DNA of 64,000 nucleotides, taken from assembly GCF_017745275.1 (NCBI RefSeq), contig NZ_JAGHZS010000002.1, positions 669,859 through 733,858 of the forward strand, written 5' to 3'. Below, one piece after another: positions 52,765-60,427 of this stretch. A program made the translations under genes and the position numbers. Source of the stretch: Chitinophaga sp. GTDB lineage: Bacteria > Bacteroidota > Bacteroidia > Chitinophagales > Chitinophagaceae. Position 1 is the first letter of the stretch. The number at the start of each line of letters is the position of its first letter. The notes under the pieces are model-generated. The model searched no databases, had not been told where the DNA came from, and saw only the letters and a list, made by a program, of their open reading frames with translations.

Positions 52765-53903
52765 CTAAACATTCGCAGTAAATGTTCGGTGGCAGAGGGC
52801 GAGTGTAATACTGTTGTTTGCTCCATCGTCATAACAGCCGCTGCTCCTGCACGGATTCTCATCTGTTGTTCATAGGCAGCAATGGCGCTGTGTACATCCT
52901 GGTAATTCCCTTGTGTTAAACACTGGCTTAGTTCCAATGCATCCAGCATAGCCATGTTCACGCCTTCCCCGGCAAATGGGGGCATCAGGTGAGCGGCATC
53001 ACCCAGCAGCGTAATGTTGGGCAATGCTTCCCAGTGTTGATCTGGTGGCATGCAATATTGTGGCCGTGGAATCAACGGCAGGGATGCTTTGTCTATTAGT
53101 TCCATCCATAGCGGATTCCAGCCGGCAAAGGAAGTTTGAAACCAGGCTGTCATCGCTTGGCGGTCGTAGAAGTTGATACCGCTGCTGTGTACCCAGTCTT
53201 CATCGGTTTTACAACCAGTATAAAACACCAGGCTGCCATCTCCTTTACTGCTGAGGATGAGTGATTTTTCATCGCCCAACACAAATACTTTTCCACCGTC
53301 TACTAGTTGGTCTAATGCCGGAGCGGTGCTGGCGCTATTGTATATACTGCCTTCTACCATAGTTACACCGGAATAAAGCGGTCGGATAGGTGTTACTATT
53401 GAACGTACAATGGAGTTGGCGCCATCAGCCGCCAGCACAATATCGGCATAGGCGGTGCTGCCATTTTGAAAGGTGAGCTGCCAGCCGTTGCCCATCGGGT
53501 GCAGTGATGTCAGGTAGCTATTCCACACAATCGTGTCAGGCTGTAGCGAATCTATCAGGATATTTCTAAGGGGGCCACGATCTATTTCAGGCCGGAACAT
53601 TTCTTCGGATGCAAAGATGGGTTCATCCATCAGGAGTTGTGCGTTTTTATCTGCAATACGCAATTTATCGGCTCCGGGGCGGTAGTTGGCTTTGAATGCG
53701 TTCATAAGGCCTGCGGCTTCCAGGGCCATCAGGCCGGAGTCGGCGTGGAGGTCGAGCGTAGCGCCCTGTACGCGCACGGACCTGTTGACATCCCTTTCAT
53801 ATACATGGAGCTGTGCACCCGCCATTTGCAGGAGGCGGGCCAGTGTAAGACCGCCGGGGCCGCCGCCGATGATGGCGGTCTTTTTGTTTTGAAGTAATGA
53901 CAT
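52761..53903 (-). CDS. Tet(X)-like FAD-dependent monooxygenase
   Basis: A 380-aa class A flavoprotein monooxygenase. FAD motifs: GGGPGGLTLARLLQMAG (Rossmann), DG-type AADGANSIVRS, and GDAAHLMPPFAGEGVNMAMLDAL. Overall layout and length (380 versus ~388 aa), the YERD and GTLDLH-type GATLDLHADSG segments, and the EIDRGPLRNILIDSL segment resemble Tet(X) tetracycline-inactivating enzymes. Other family members hydroxylate aromatic or polyketide compounds, so the substrate is open. It is 14 bases downstream of a TetR regulator gene on the same strand. Confidence 0.88.
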   Translation of the reverse strand: MSLLQNKKTAIIGGGPGGLTLARLLQMAGAQLHVYERDVNRSVRVQGATLDLHADSGLMALEAAGLMNAFKANYRPGADKLRIADKNAQLLMDEPIFASEEMFRPEIDRGPLRNILIDSLQPDTIVWNSYLTSLHPMGNGWQLTFQNGSTAYADIVLAADGANSIVRSIVTPIRPLYSGVTMVEGSIYNSASTAPALDQLVDGGKVFVLGDEKSLILSSKGDGSLVFYTGCKTDEDWVHSSGINFYDRQAMTAWFQTSFAGWNPLWMELIDKASLPLIPRPQYCMPPDQHWEALPNITLLGDAAHLMPPFAGEGVNMAMLDALELSQCLTQGNYQDVHSAIAAYEQQMRIRAGAAAVMTMEQTTVLHSPSATEHLLRMFS

Positions 53904-53917
53904 GTGTTAGTATTTAG

Positions 53918-54514
53918 TTAGATGAGTATGCCCTGGATCACTGCATCGCAGCATTCGCGGATCATTTTTTCGGTGATAATTTGTTTGGGTCTTTCCTGGT
54001 AGTCGAAGTATTCACTTAGCAAATCAAGCACAGGTGAAAACAACAACGCCCGGTATACATCGTGCGGGAATTTTTTAATCAAGCCTGCCCGCTGATGGTG
54101 TTGTAAAAAGCGTTGTACCGGCGCAAAATACTCGCCTTGCCGGATGTTATTGTTCTGGTATGCTTTATTCAGCAGGGGAGAAGATTTGCCGTATTGCATC
54201 AATACAAATGCCGGGCGATTATTTTTGAAGTAATGAAAGATGTTTCGCCAGATTTGCTGCATGCCCGCGGTAAAATCCATGGTAGCGGTGAAATCTTCCA
54301 GCACTGCCGCTTCATAGGCTCCCAAAACTTCTTCTAAATATAATTTTATGAGCAGGTCTTCCTTGTTTTCATACTTTAAATAGATAGTACGGGGAGATAT
54401 ATTGGCCGCTTTTGCGAGCCGTTGCATGCTCAGATTCTCCAACCCTTCTTCAGCAATTATTTTCAGGGAGATGCTGCGAATAGCTTCTTCTTTTGCAGTA
54501 TTTCTGGTACGCAT
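53918..54514 (-). CDS. TetR-family transcriptional repressor
   Basis: A 198-aa protein with the TetR N-terminal HTH (EEAIRSISLKIIAEEGLENL, MQRLAKAANISPRTIYLKYE) and an all-helical ligand domain. It precedes the Tet(X)-like monooxygenase gene by 14 bases, and its own promoter contains a perfect palindrome over the -7 element, so it probably represses both genes until a ligand, perhaps the monooxygenase substrate, is bound. Confidence 0.93.
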   Translation of the reverse strand: MRTRNTAKEEAIRSISLKIIAEEGLENLSMQRLAKAANISPRTIYLKYENKEDLLIKLYLEEVLGAYEAAVLEDFTATMDFTAGMQQIWRNIFHYFKNNRPAFVLMQYGKSSPLLNKAYQNNNIRQGEYFAPVQRFLQHHQRAGLIKKFPHDVYRALLFSPVLDLLSEYFDYQERPKQIITEKMIRECCDAVIQGILI

Positions 54515-54533
54515 AAGTTATTGAATGATGATA

Positions 54534-54556
54534 CAAAAGTAAATGAATGTTTACTT
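54534..54556 (-). promoter_or_regulatory. promoter-operator of the tetR-monooxygenase operon
   Basis: AAGTAAATGAATGTTTACTT (54537-54556) is a perfect 7-bp inverted repeat with a 6-base spacer, typical of TetR operators. On the minus strand the -7 element TACTTTTG (complement of 54534-54541) overlaps its edge, 20 bases before the tetR start codon. Autoregulation is the simplest reading. Confidence 0.7.
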
Positions 54557-54624
54557 ATGAGCAAAATTAATTTTTGAAACAAGCGGAGAGAGAGGTGGAA
54601 TGTTGTCAGGGAAAGGGCATAAAA

Positions 54625-54698
54625 AAAGTCCCCCGGCATCAGGAAGTGCACCTCAAGGGTTTGACATTTGAGAGGCACTTCGTAGCCGCAAGGACTTT
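54625..54698 (-). terminator. complex terminator after the GH95 gene
   Basis: Read on the minus strand, AAAGTCC pairs with GGACTTT at the two ends, GCGGC with GCCGG-type bases inside, and an inner stem GAAGTGCCTCTCAA / TTGAGGTGCACTTC tops it; seven T follow. It begins 17 bases after the GH95 stop codon. Confidence 0.7.
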
Positions 54699-54715
54699 AA
54701 TATATTGCCGATAAC

Positions 54716-57001
54716 TTACTCGTATCCATTTTTCAGCAACAACACAGCCCCTGGTTTTGCAGTAAGATCCAGGAATCCGTCGCCTGTATTTTTTATTACG
54801 AAGCCTTTGTTGCTGGCTGCGAAATACGTTTTAAACGGCAGTTTCAGGCGGGTGTGGCCGCCTTTCTCCGCTACAATTTTCACTTCGGCTACCTGTCCGC
54901 CATCCTTTTGGGCACTCAGCAGGAAAGCGCCTTCTGCACGGAGATTTTCAAAAGCAACGTTGTTCCAGCTGGCCGGGATGGCCGGCATCACAGCAATGAA
55001 TCCGGCATAGCTTTGCAGCAGCATTTCCTGTAATCCGGCGGCAAATGCAAAATTGCCTTCCAGTGTAAATGGCCGGTACTGGAATTTCGATAAGCCGGAT
55101 TTGGTCTGATCGCCGTTGAGGTGGAAGCTGTTGATGGAACAAAACGCTCTGGCAAAAGTTTGCAGATCTTTTGCGGCGCCTTCTCCATCTTTCGCACGGG
55201 CTTTGAGGTTGGCCATCCAGGAATAGGAGTAGCCGCACCAGTAGTCGGGGCCGATACTATCGGTGAGGTGAATAGAATGATTGATAATAGCCTGTGCTTT
55301 GGGGCCGTCTTCCCATTGGATGAGACCCAGCGGATGAATGGCCATCATGTGTGAAAAGTGGCGGTGCGACTGGTTATATGCCATCGTTGGTGCAAACATC
55401 AGCTCCTGGTTTTCGGTAACAGCGAAGTCGCCGAATTCAGCGAGTATTTTCTTCCAGTGTGCAGCTTCATTGTGCAGCTTCAACACCGTTGCCAGTTCTG
55501 CGGCCTTGCTGAAGGTGAATTTCATCAGGGCAAGGTCGTAGTTGGTATTTTGCGGGAACCAGGCTTGCAGGCTGTTATCATTGATTTCCGGGCTGGAACT
55601 GATTTTTAGTTGCCGTTGTCCGCCGGCGTTGATAATAGTAATATTTTCCAGGAAGGTGGCTACGCTTTTCAGCCATGGATAAGCTTTTTCTTTGAGGAAT
55701 GCTGCATCCATGCTGTAGCGCCATTGCAGGTAGTAATGCTGCGCCAGCCACGACGATACGGTAGGGGACAGGGAATACTGTATCCAGCCACCCATTTCAG
55801 TGCCATCGAGGGTGGTTACGCCAGGCACTGCCAACCCTTTGGCATTAAAATACATTTTCGTATAACGTTCATAGTTAGTCCTGTTTTGGTCGAGGTGATT
55901 AAGATAACCCATGGCTTCTTCCAGGTGGTTGGCGCTATAGGAAGGCCAGTAGCTCAACTGGGTATTGAGGTCGTGGTGATAGTCGCCTTTCCACGGTGCA
56001 ATACGGCCGTTGTCGGCTGTCCATACGGCTTGCAGCGAAATAGGCGGCGCATCTTTGCGGGCAGCAGCACCAAATTTATATTGTTCCAGGTACCACTGTT
56101 TTTCCAGCAGCGTATCCGGCACATGTATGGCGGATTTGCTCCAGAACCTGCTCCACCACTGACTATGGCTGAGCAGTTGTTGTTGAAAGCTGGTGTTGGC
56201 AGTGGTTGCGGTAACTTTATCCGCTTTCACTTTCACCGGTTCTTTGGGATATTGGGAAGAAATACTCCATACGCCCTCAATAGTGGTGGCATTGACTTTC
56301 TTCCACCGTACATTGATATCATAGGTAAATCCGTTCCAGCCGGCCTGGTGATAAGTAATGCTGTTGCCGGTTTGCACAATAGTGCCTTGTTGGTATCCTA
56401 ATCTGGATAAGTCGTCGCCGCCTACCGGATCGCCGGCATTGGTAACAGCGCCCTGGTATTTGGGGGCTACCAGCCTGGGTGCCAGCGAGGTATCTACGTT
56501 TTCGAAGCGAAACCATCCCAGGGGTTTGTTGGCGTCTACAAAAGTTTTTAATCGCACGCCATTGGCCCATACTACTTCGCATAACGCATTGGCCAACGTT
56601 AAGTGTACGGATTGTACGGCGCCCCATTGTTTAGTATTGAATTCGAGGGCGCCACCAGGAATTTTGGAGGGCGCTGCTTCTTTATCGTATGGTTCATCTA
56701 AATATTGCTGTACCGGGGCATAATCTTTTTTATGCACCTGGTCAATCACCCATTGATAACTGAACTCTTTACGGTGTAGCCCTTTCATGGGGCGCATATC
56801 CCAGAGGTCGGCCCGGTCCAGTGAAAAGCGGAGGTGATCCTCTTTTTGCCAGATTAATGCTCCCAGCAGGCCATTACCCAATGGTATTGCTTCATCCCAT
56901 CGGGTAGCCAGTTTATCAAAATGCAGATCATGTGAAGAGGATTGACCGAATGACGACATCGCCGCCAGGCAGCAAGCCAGGGATGCTATAATTTTGTTCA
57001 T
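54716..57001 (-). CDS. glycoside hydrolase family 95 protein
   Basis: A 761-aa secreted enzyme: signal peptide (IIASLACCLAAMSSFGQ), N-terminal beta-sandwich with the typical WDEAIPLGNGLLGALIW and FSLDRADLWDMR, then an (alpha/alpha)6 barrel containing GDYHHDLNTQLSYWPSYSAN, the segment with conserved Asn/His around the active site, and the C-terminal beta domain. GH95 enzymes are alpha-L-fucosidases or alpha-L-galactosidases acting on hemicellulose, mucin or plant glycans. No SusCD pair is adjacent, so it is not in an obvious polysaccharide utilisation locus. The exact specificity is unknown. Confidence 0.9.
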   Translation of the reverse strand: MNKIIASLACCLAAMSSFGQSSSHDLHFDKLATRWDEAIPLGNGLLGALIWQKEDHLRFSLDRADLWDMRPMKGLHRKEFSYQWVIDQVHKKDYAPVQQYLDEPYDKEAAPSKIPGGALEFNTKQWGAVQSVHLTLANALCEVVWANGVRLKTFVDANKPLGWFRFENVDTSLAPRLVAPKYQGAVTNAGDPVGGDDLSRLGYQQGTIVQTGNSITYHQAGWNGFTYDINVRWKKVNATTIEGVWSISSQYPKEPVKVKADKVTATTANTSFQQQLLSHSQWWSRFWSKSAIHVPDTLLEKQWYLEQYKFGAAARKDAPPISLQAVWTADNGRIAPWKGDYHHDLNTQLSYWPSYSANHLEEAMGYLNHLDQNRTNYERYTKMYFNAKGLAVPGVTTLDGTEMGGWIQYSLSPTVSSWLAQHYYLQWRYSMDAAFLKEKAYPWLKSVATFLENITIINAGGQRQLKISSSPEINDNSLQAWFPQNTNYDLALMKFTFSKAAELATVLKLHNEAAHWKKILAEFGDFAVTENQELMFAPTMAYNQSHRHFSHMMAIHPLGLIQWEDGPKAQAIINHSIHLTDSIGPDYWCGYSYSWMANLKARAKDGEGAAKDLQTFARAFCSINSFHLNGDQTKSGLSKFQYRPFTLEGNFAFAAGLQEMLLQSYAGFIAVMPAIPASWNNVAFENLRAEGAFLLSAQKDGGQVAEVKIVAEKGGHTRLKLPFKTYFAASNKGFVIKNTGDGFLDLTAKPGAVLLLKNGYE

Positions 57002-57035
57002 CTGTTCTGTTTAATGAAGAATGGTAATAATAATA

Positions 57036-57163
57036 AAAAATTACGAATTACGAATTACGAATTACGGATTTGGGGGGAGATATAAGCGAATATAAGCACT
57101 CGCGTTTACCATCTACCCACAAATCCGTAATTCGTAATTCGTAATTCGTAATTCGTAATTTTT
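57036..57163. repeat. heptad-arm hairpin H8 (AATTACG type)
   Basis: A perfect 34-bp stem (57039-57072 with 57120-57153) and a 47-nt loop. The arms consist of four AATTACG units on the left and five on the right, then GGATTTG/CAAATCC. It is between the response-regulator stop codon (57165) and the GH95 start (57001), both on the minus strand, so in tandem rather than convergent context. It has the same design as H1-H7 with a different 7-nt unit. Confidence 0.92.
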
Positions 57164-57164
57164 C

Positions 57165-57848
57165 TCAGTCCAGCACAAACCGGTATCCTATTCCCTTAAT
57201 CGTGAGGATCTGGAGATTTTCATCTTCCTTTAAACAAATACGCAGGCGGGTTATATATACGTCCAGGTTACGGCTGTTGAAAAACGAATCATGTCCCCAG
57301 AGCAGGTCCAGGATGGTTTTGCGGTCAATGATCCCATCGCGTTTTTCATATAACAACCGTAGTAGTTCACTTTCCCGGTAAGAGAGTTTCTTTTCTTCGC
57401 GGCCACTGGTGAGCACCTGGCGCCGGGTGTCAAACATAAATTTGCCAATTTTTACCTGGTCTTGCACAGGAGGTGTGCTCACGGGTGTTTTGCGCAGCAC
57501 ATTCTCAATACGGACAATCAGTTCTTCCATGCTGAATGGCTTGCGGATATAATCGTTCCCGCCCAGTGAAAATCCTTTCACCAGGTCGGCGGTTTGTGTT
57601 TTCGCCGTCAGAAACAGGATGGGTACTTCCGGGTGAATGGCACGTATTTCCGTAGCCACTTCAAATCCATCTTTGTTGGGCAACATCACATCCAGCACGC
57701 ATACCGCAGGATTTACCTGTTTGAAAAGCGCCAGCACATTGGCGCCATCACTTTCCATAACTACTTCAAATCCTCTGCGCTGCAGGCTTTCCTTGACAAT
57801 TTTGCCCAGCGATAACTCATCTTCTACATATAAAATTCTGATGCTCAT
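57165..57848 (-). CDS. OmpR-type response regulator
   Basis: A 227-aa protein: receiver domain (res 1-120) with acidic pocket VEDE, phospho-acceptor Asp53 (VLDVMLPNKDG), Thr/Lys switch residues (FLTAKTQ, YIRKPFSMEEL), and a winged-helix output domain with the OmpR/PhoB signature (YRESELLRLLYEKRDGIIDR, ITRLRICLKEDENLQILTIK then GIGYRFVLD). Its ATG is immediately next to the stop codon of the histidine kinase gene, so the two are translationally coupled. The direct repeats at 59422 and 63278 are its probable binding sites. Confidence 0.95.
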   Translation of the reverse strand: MSIRILYVEDELSLGKIVKESLQRRGFEVVMESDGANVLALFKQVNPAVCVLDVMLPNKDGFEVATEIRAIHPEVPILFLTAKTQTADLVKGFSLGGNDYIRKPFSMEELIVRIENVLRKTPVSTPPVQDQVKIGKFMFDTRRQVLTSGREEKKLSYRESELLRLLYEKRDGIIDRKTILDLLWGHDSFFNSRNLDVYITRLRICLKEDENLQILTIKGIGYRFVLD

Positions 57849-59357
57849 CTATATTTTTTTATATCGGACAATCCGGCGGTTCTTATCGTAATAGATCACC
57901 GGTGCTTCAGCAAAAGGAATTTTCACAGAAAAAGTACTGCCTTTCCCCAGTTCACTTTCAACTTCTATGAAACCCATATGACGCTGTACTATATGGGATA
58001 CATAGCTTAGGCCAAGTCCATAACCTTTGGTATTGTGCCGGTTGCCATTGGGTATCCGGAAGAACTTTTCAAATATTTTCGTTTTATATTCAGGAGCAAT
58101 ACCTATACCGTTGTCGGCTATACGTATTTCAAGAAATTGCTTGTGATCAATGATGTGTACCAGGATATCGGGTTTCGCGCGACTATATTTCAACGCATTA
58201 TCCAGTAAGTTGTAGAGTACACTGGTGAGATGTAATTTGTCGGCAGTAATAATGAAGTTATTGCCGGTAGTTTGTAACGTGGTAGTGGTCTGTTGTTTTT
58301 CGAATTGCAGCTTCATAGACGCCATCACTCCTCTGGCCAGCGCACGGATATCAAACTGCTCTTTATTCAGTGCAATTTCCCTGTTTTCAAACATAGAGAG
58401 TTTCAGTACTTTATCTACCAATAGTCCAAGTCGCTGTATTTCTTTCGCGGAGATATCCAGGTATTCATTGGTGGTTTCCCGGTCTTCCAGCGCATCAAAG
58501 CTGCGGAGTGCTTCAATGGCTACGCTCACCGTGGCAATAGGCGTTTTCAGCTCATGTGTCATGTTGCTGATAAAATCATTTTTTAGTTGCGCCAGTTTTT
58601 GTTGTTGCTTCAGGTTGCGGTATAATAGTAAAAAGGAGAAAATGGTAATGCCTAATAAAAGTACGGATACGCCGATCGGCTGACTGATACGCTTCAACAA
58701 ATACCAGGTATTGTTCTCAAATAGCACCTGGTAACTCAGGGGCTGCGTAAAACCGATGGTGACGATGTTTCCTTCCAGGTCGTCCGGGAAAGGGATTGCG
58801 TTGGCGCCGGCGGTATCCACGGCTTTCATTTCCTGGATGGTAAAATCTGCATCGATTTTCTCTTTTGCCAATGCAGTGCGATAACGCTCTGCAATTTCTT
58901 TGATACTGATAGAATCACGCAGGGAATCTACGCCGGTGAGGAAGTCGTAAACCCTGACCGCAGAAGCGCTTTTCGCAACACCGTAAGAAGCGTTTTTCGC
59001 AACGCCGTATTGTACATGGAAAGTGTCCCTGGGAGCATCTTTCAAAGCTATCATCATGGTGGTACGATGTGGAGGATAAACATCAATGGAATCGCGGTAA
59101 CGTTCCGTGAGTCCTTTGGAAATATGCACCAGTCCCTGCCGGTCGGTAGCCCGGAAGCTGACGTTGGAATCCAGCTTCAGTTTTGCTGCCTGTAGTCTGA
59201 AAATAGTTTCCCGGAAAAGCAGGTTGGTACGGCTCGTAAAGAGCTTATCCTCTTCCCGGTAGTTCTTCGTCAGCCAATAGGCCTGGAATGCGGTGATCAG
59301 CAAAATCGTCAGCGCAATCAGGAAGGCAGTGGCCCGTATAGATAGTTTGTAACGCAT
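57849..59357 (-). CDS. sensor histidine kinase
   Basis: The start at 59357 (MRYKLSIRATAFLIA) gives 502 aa; the ORF extends to 59387. Two membrane helices (~res 9-27 and ~230-246) bracket a periplasmic sensor of ~200 residues. DHp box MTHELKTPIATVS with His268, then N box (LYNLLDNALKYS), G1 (IADNGIGI), F and G2 (GYGLGLSYV). The sensor contains an in-frame 24-base tandem duplication encoding YGVAKNAS/YGVAKSAS (58963-59010). It is cotranscribed with the response regulator and divergent from the GLPGLI gene. Confidence 0.94.
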   Translation of the reverse strand: MRYKLSIRATAFLIALTILLITAFQAYWLTKNYREEDKLFTSRTNLLFRETIFRLQAAKLKLDSNVSFRATDRQGLVHISKGLTERYRDSIDVYPPHRTTMMIALKDAPRDTFHVQYGVAKNASYGVAKSASAVRVYDFLTGVDSLRDSISIKEIAERYRTALAKEKIDADFTIQEMKAVDTAGANAIPFPDDLEGNIVTIGFTQPLSYQVLFENNTWYLLKRISQPIGVSVLLLGITIFSFLLLYRNLKQQQKLAQLKNDFISNMTHELKTPIATVSVAIEALRSFDALEDRETTNEYLDISAKEIQRLGLLVDKVLKLSMFENREIALNKEQFDIRALARGVMASMKLQFEKQQTTTTLQTTGNNFIITADKLHLTSVLYNLLDNALKYSRAKPDILVHIIDHKQFLEIRIADNGIGIAPEYKTKIFEKFFRIPNGNRHNTKGYGLGLSYVSHIVQRHMGFIEVESELGKGSTFSVKIPFAEAPVIYYDKNRRIVRYKKI

Positions 59358-59421
59358 GTGTTGATAGTGATAACAATAGTAATACAAATGTATCGTTTAC
59401 GGATATCTATACAGGAAAACA

Positions 59422-59487
59422 TTAACCTAAATTAACCTTAAGTAAACCCTCGTTAACCTGCGTTGCTATTGGAAGGAGATAGCTTTA
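59422..59487 (+). promoter_or_regulatory. four-copy direct-repeat operator and promoter of the GLPGLI gene
   Basis: TTAACCT occurs at 59422, 59432 and 59453 with a degenerate copy (TAAACCCT) at 59443, i.e. about every 10-11 bp. The last copy ends 20 bases before TAGCTTTA (59480-59487), a near-consensus -7. Spacing and order equal those upstream of the barrel gene at 63250, pointing to activation by the adjacent OmpR-type regulator. Confidence 0.75.
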
Positions 59488-59508
59488 TTCCTCATAAATG
59501 TAATGACC

Positions 59509-60312
59509 ATGAAAAAAGTAATTTTAACGTTTTCTTTAATGGCTGCCTTAGGGGTTACGCGGGCGCAACAACAGCAGGGACGCGTAATTTATGAGCGTAC
59601 CTTACAAATGCAAATGCAACTGGCCAGCGCAGATGGCGCCGCCCCGGCCGCACCCATGTTGCCACGCACACATACCGACAAATTCGAAGTATTGTTTGCC
59701 AACAATCAATCACTACGCCGCACGAAAGAAGAGGATGTGACGGAAACATTAGCCCAGGCAGACGACGGCAGGGAAGTACATTTCATGATAGCAGATGTCA
59801 ACGATGTCCGATATTGTAATTTTACTACCGCTACGGTCATTGATCAACGGGAGCTGGGTGCCAAAAACTATATCGTAACCGATAGTATCTATCCGCTCAA
59901 CTGGAAACTCACCGGTAATACTTCCACGATACTGAATTATCCCTGCCAGGAAGCTGTGGCGCAACGTATCGGCAAACGGCCTGCTACCCGCATGGAAAAT
60001 GGGGAACTAAAAACAGAAGAAGTAGCCGATACCGCAAATGTGGTGGTATGGTTTACCCCCGCGATCCCCGTATCCGCCGGCCCTGAATACCAGGGACAAC
60101 TACCAGGACTTATCCTCAGCATCGATATCAACAACGGCCGCACAAAATATAAAGCAGTGGAAGTAAGTGAACAAGTGGATGTGTCCCTGATCAAACCACC
60201 GGCTAAAGGAAAGAAAGTAACCGCCGCCGCATTTAACAAAGAAAGAGACCAGATCATGGGATCCTGGCAACGGGCCTCGGATACGAGGGGAATGATACAT
60301 ATAAGACAATAA
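59509..60312 (+). CDS. GLPGLI family protein
   Basis: The start at 59509 (MKKVILTFSLMAALGVTRAQ, a signal peptide) is preferred over 59503. The 267-aa protein has the layout of the GLPGLI family, which is named for a conserved motif present here as GQLPGLILSI. The family is confined to Bacteroidota and its function is unknown; genes usually lie next to an outer-membrane barrel protein, as here (convergent 931-aa gene). The shared operator upstream of both genes implies they act together in the envelope under the two-component system. Confidence 0.88.
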   Translation: MKKVILTFSLMAALGVTRAQQQQGRVIYERTLQMQMQLASADGAAPAAPMLPRTHTDKFEVLFANNQSLRRTKEEDVTETLAQADDGREVHFMIADVNDVRYCNFTTATVIDQRELGAKNYIVTDSIYPLNWKLTGNTSTILNYPCQEAVAQRIGKRPATRMENGELKTEEVADTANVVVWFTPAIPVSAGPEYQGQLPGLILSIDINNGRTKYKAVEVSEQVDVSLIKPPAKGKKVTAAAFNKERDQIMGSWQRASDTRGMIHIRQ

Positions 60313-60427
60313 GCAGAAAGCAGAAAGCAAAAAGCTATTGAAGCGTATGATTAGAGCGTATTTTATTTCCGCTTTGATCATACGCTTCAATAGCTTTTTG
60401 CTTTCAGCTTTCAGCTTTCTGCTTTTT
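60310..60427. repeat. heptad-arm hairpin H7 (AGCAGAA/AGCAAAA type)
   Basis: A perfect 29-bp stem (60323-60351 with 60377-60405), extending outward with mismatches to the GLPGLI stop codon (60310-60312) on the left and to the barrel-gene stop codon (60428-60430) on the right. Heptads AGCAGAA and AGCAAAA are followed by AGCTATTGAAGCGTATGAT, whose complement is on the other side. A short T-run (60423-60429) could aid termination. Confidence 0.93.

Noticed and set aside
49135..53903. A tetracycline resistance island (TetA-like pump plus Tet(X)-like enzyme)
   Set aside because: The two genes are separated by unrelated budA and dctA-type genes on different strands and have no mobile element; both families have many other substrates.
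54625..54698. Transposon end or MITE
   Set aside because: No target-site duplication or transposase; the T-run on the GH95 downstream side fits a terminator better.
55610..56401. 263-aa plus-strand ORF inside the GH95 gene
   Set aside because: Antisense to conserved GH95 motifs; not a gene.
23521..60427. Tandem heptad repeats as CRISPR arrays
   Set aside because: Units are 7 nt, with no spacers of 25-40 nt and no cas genes; the arrays are arms of inverted repeats.
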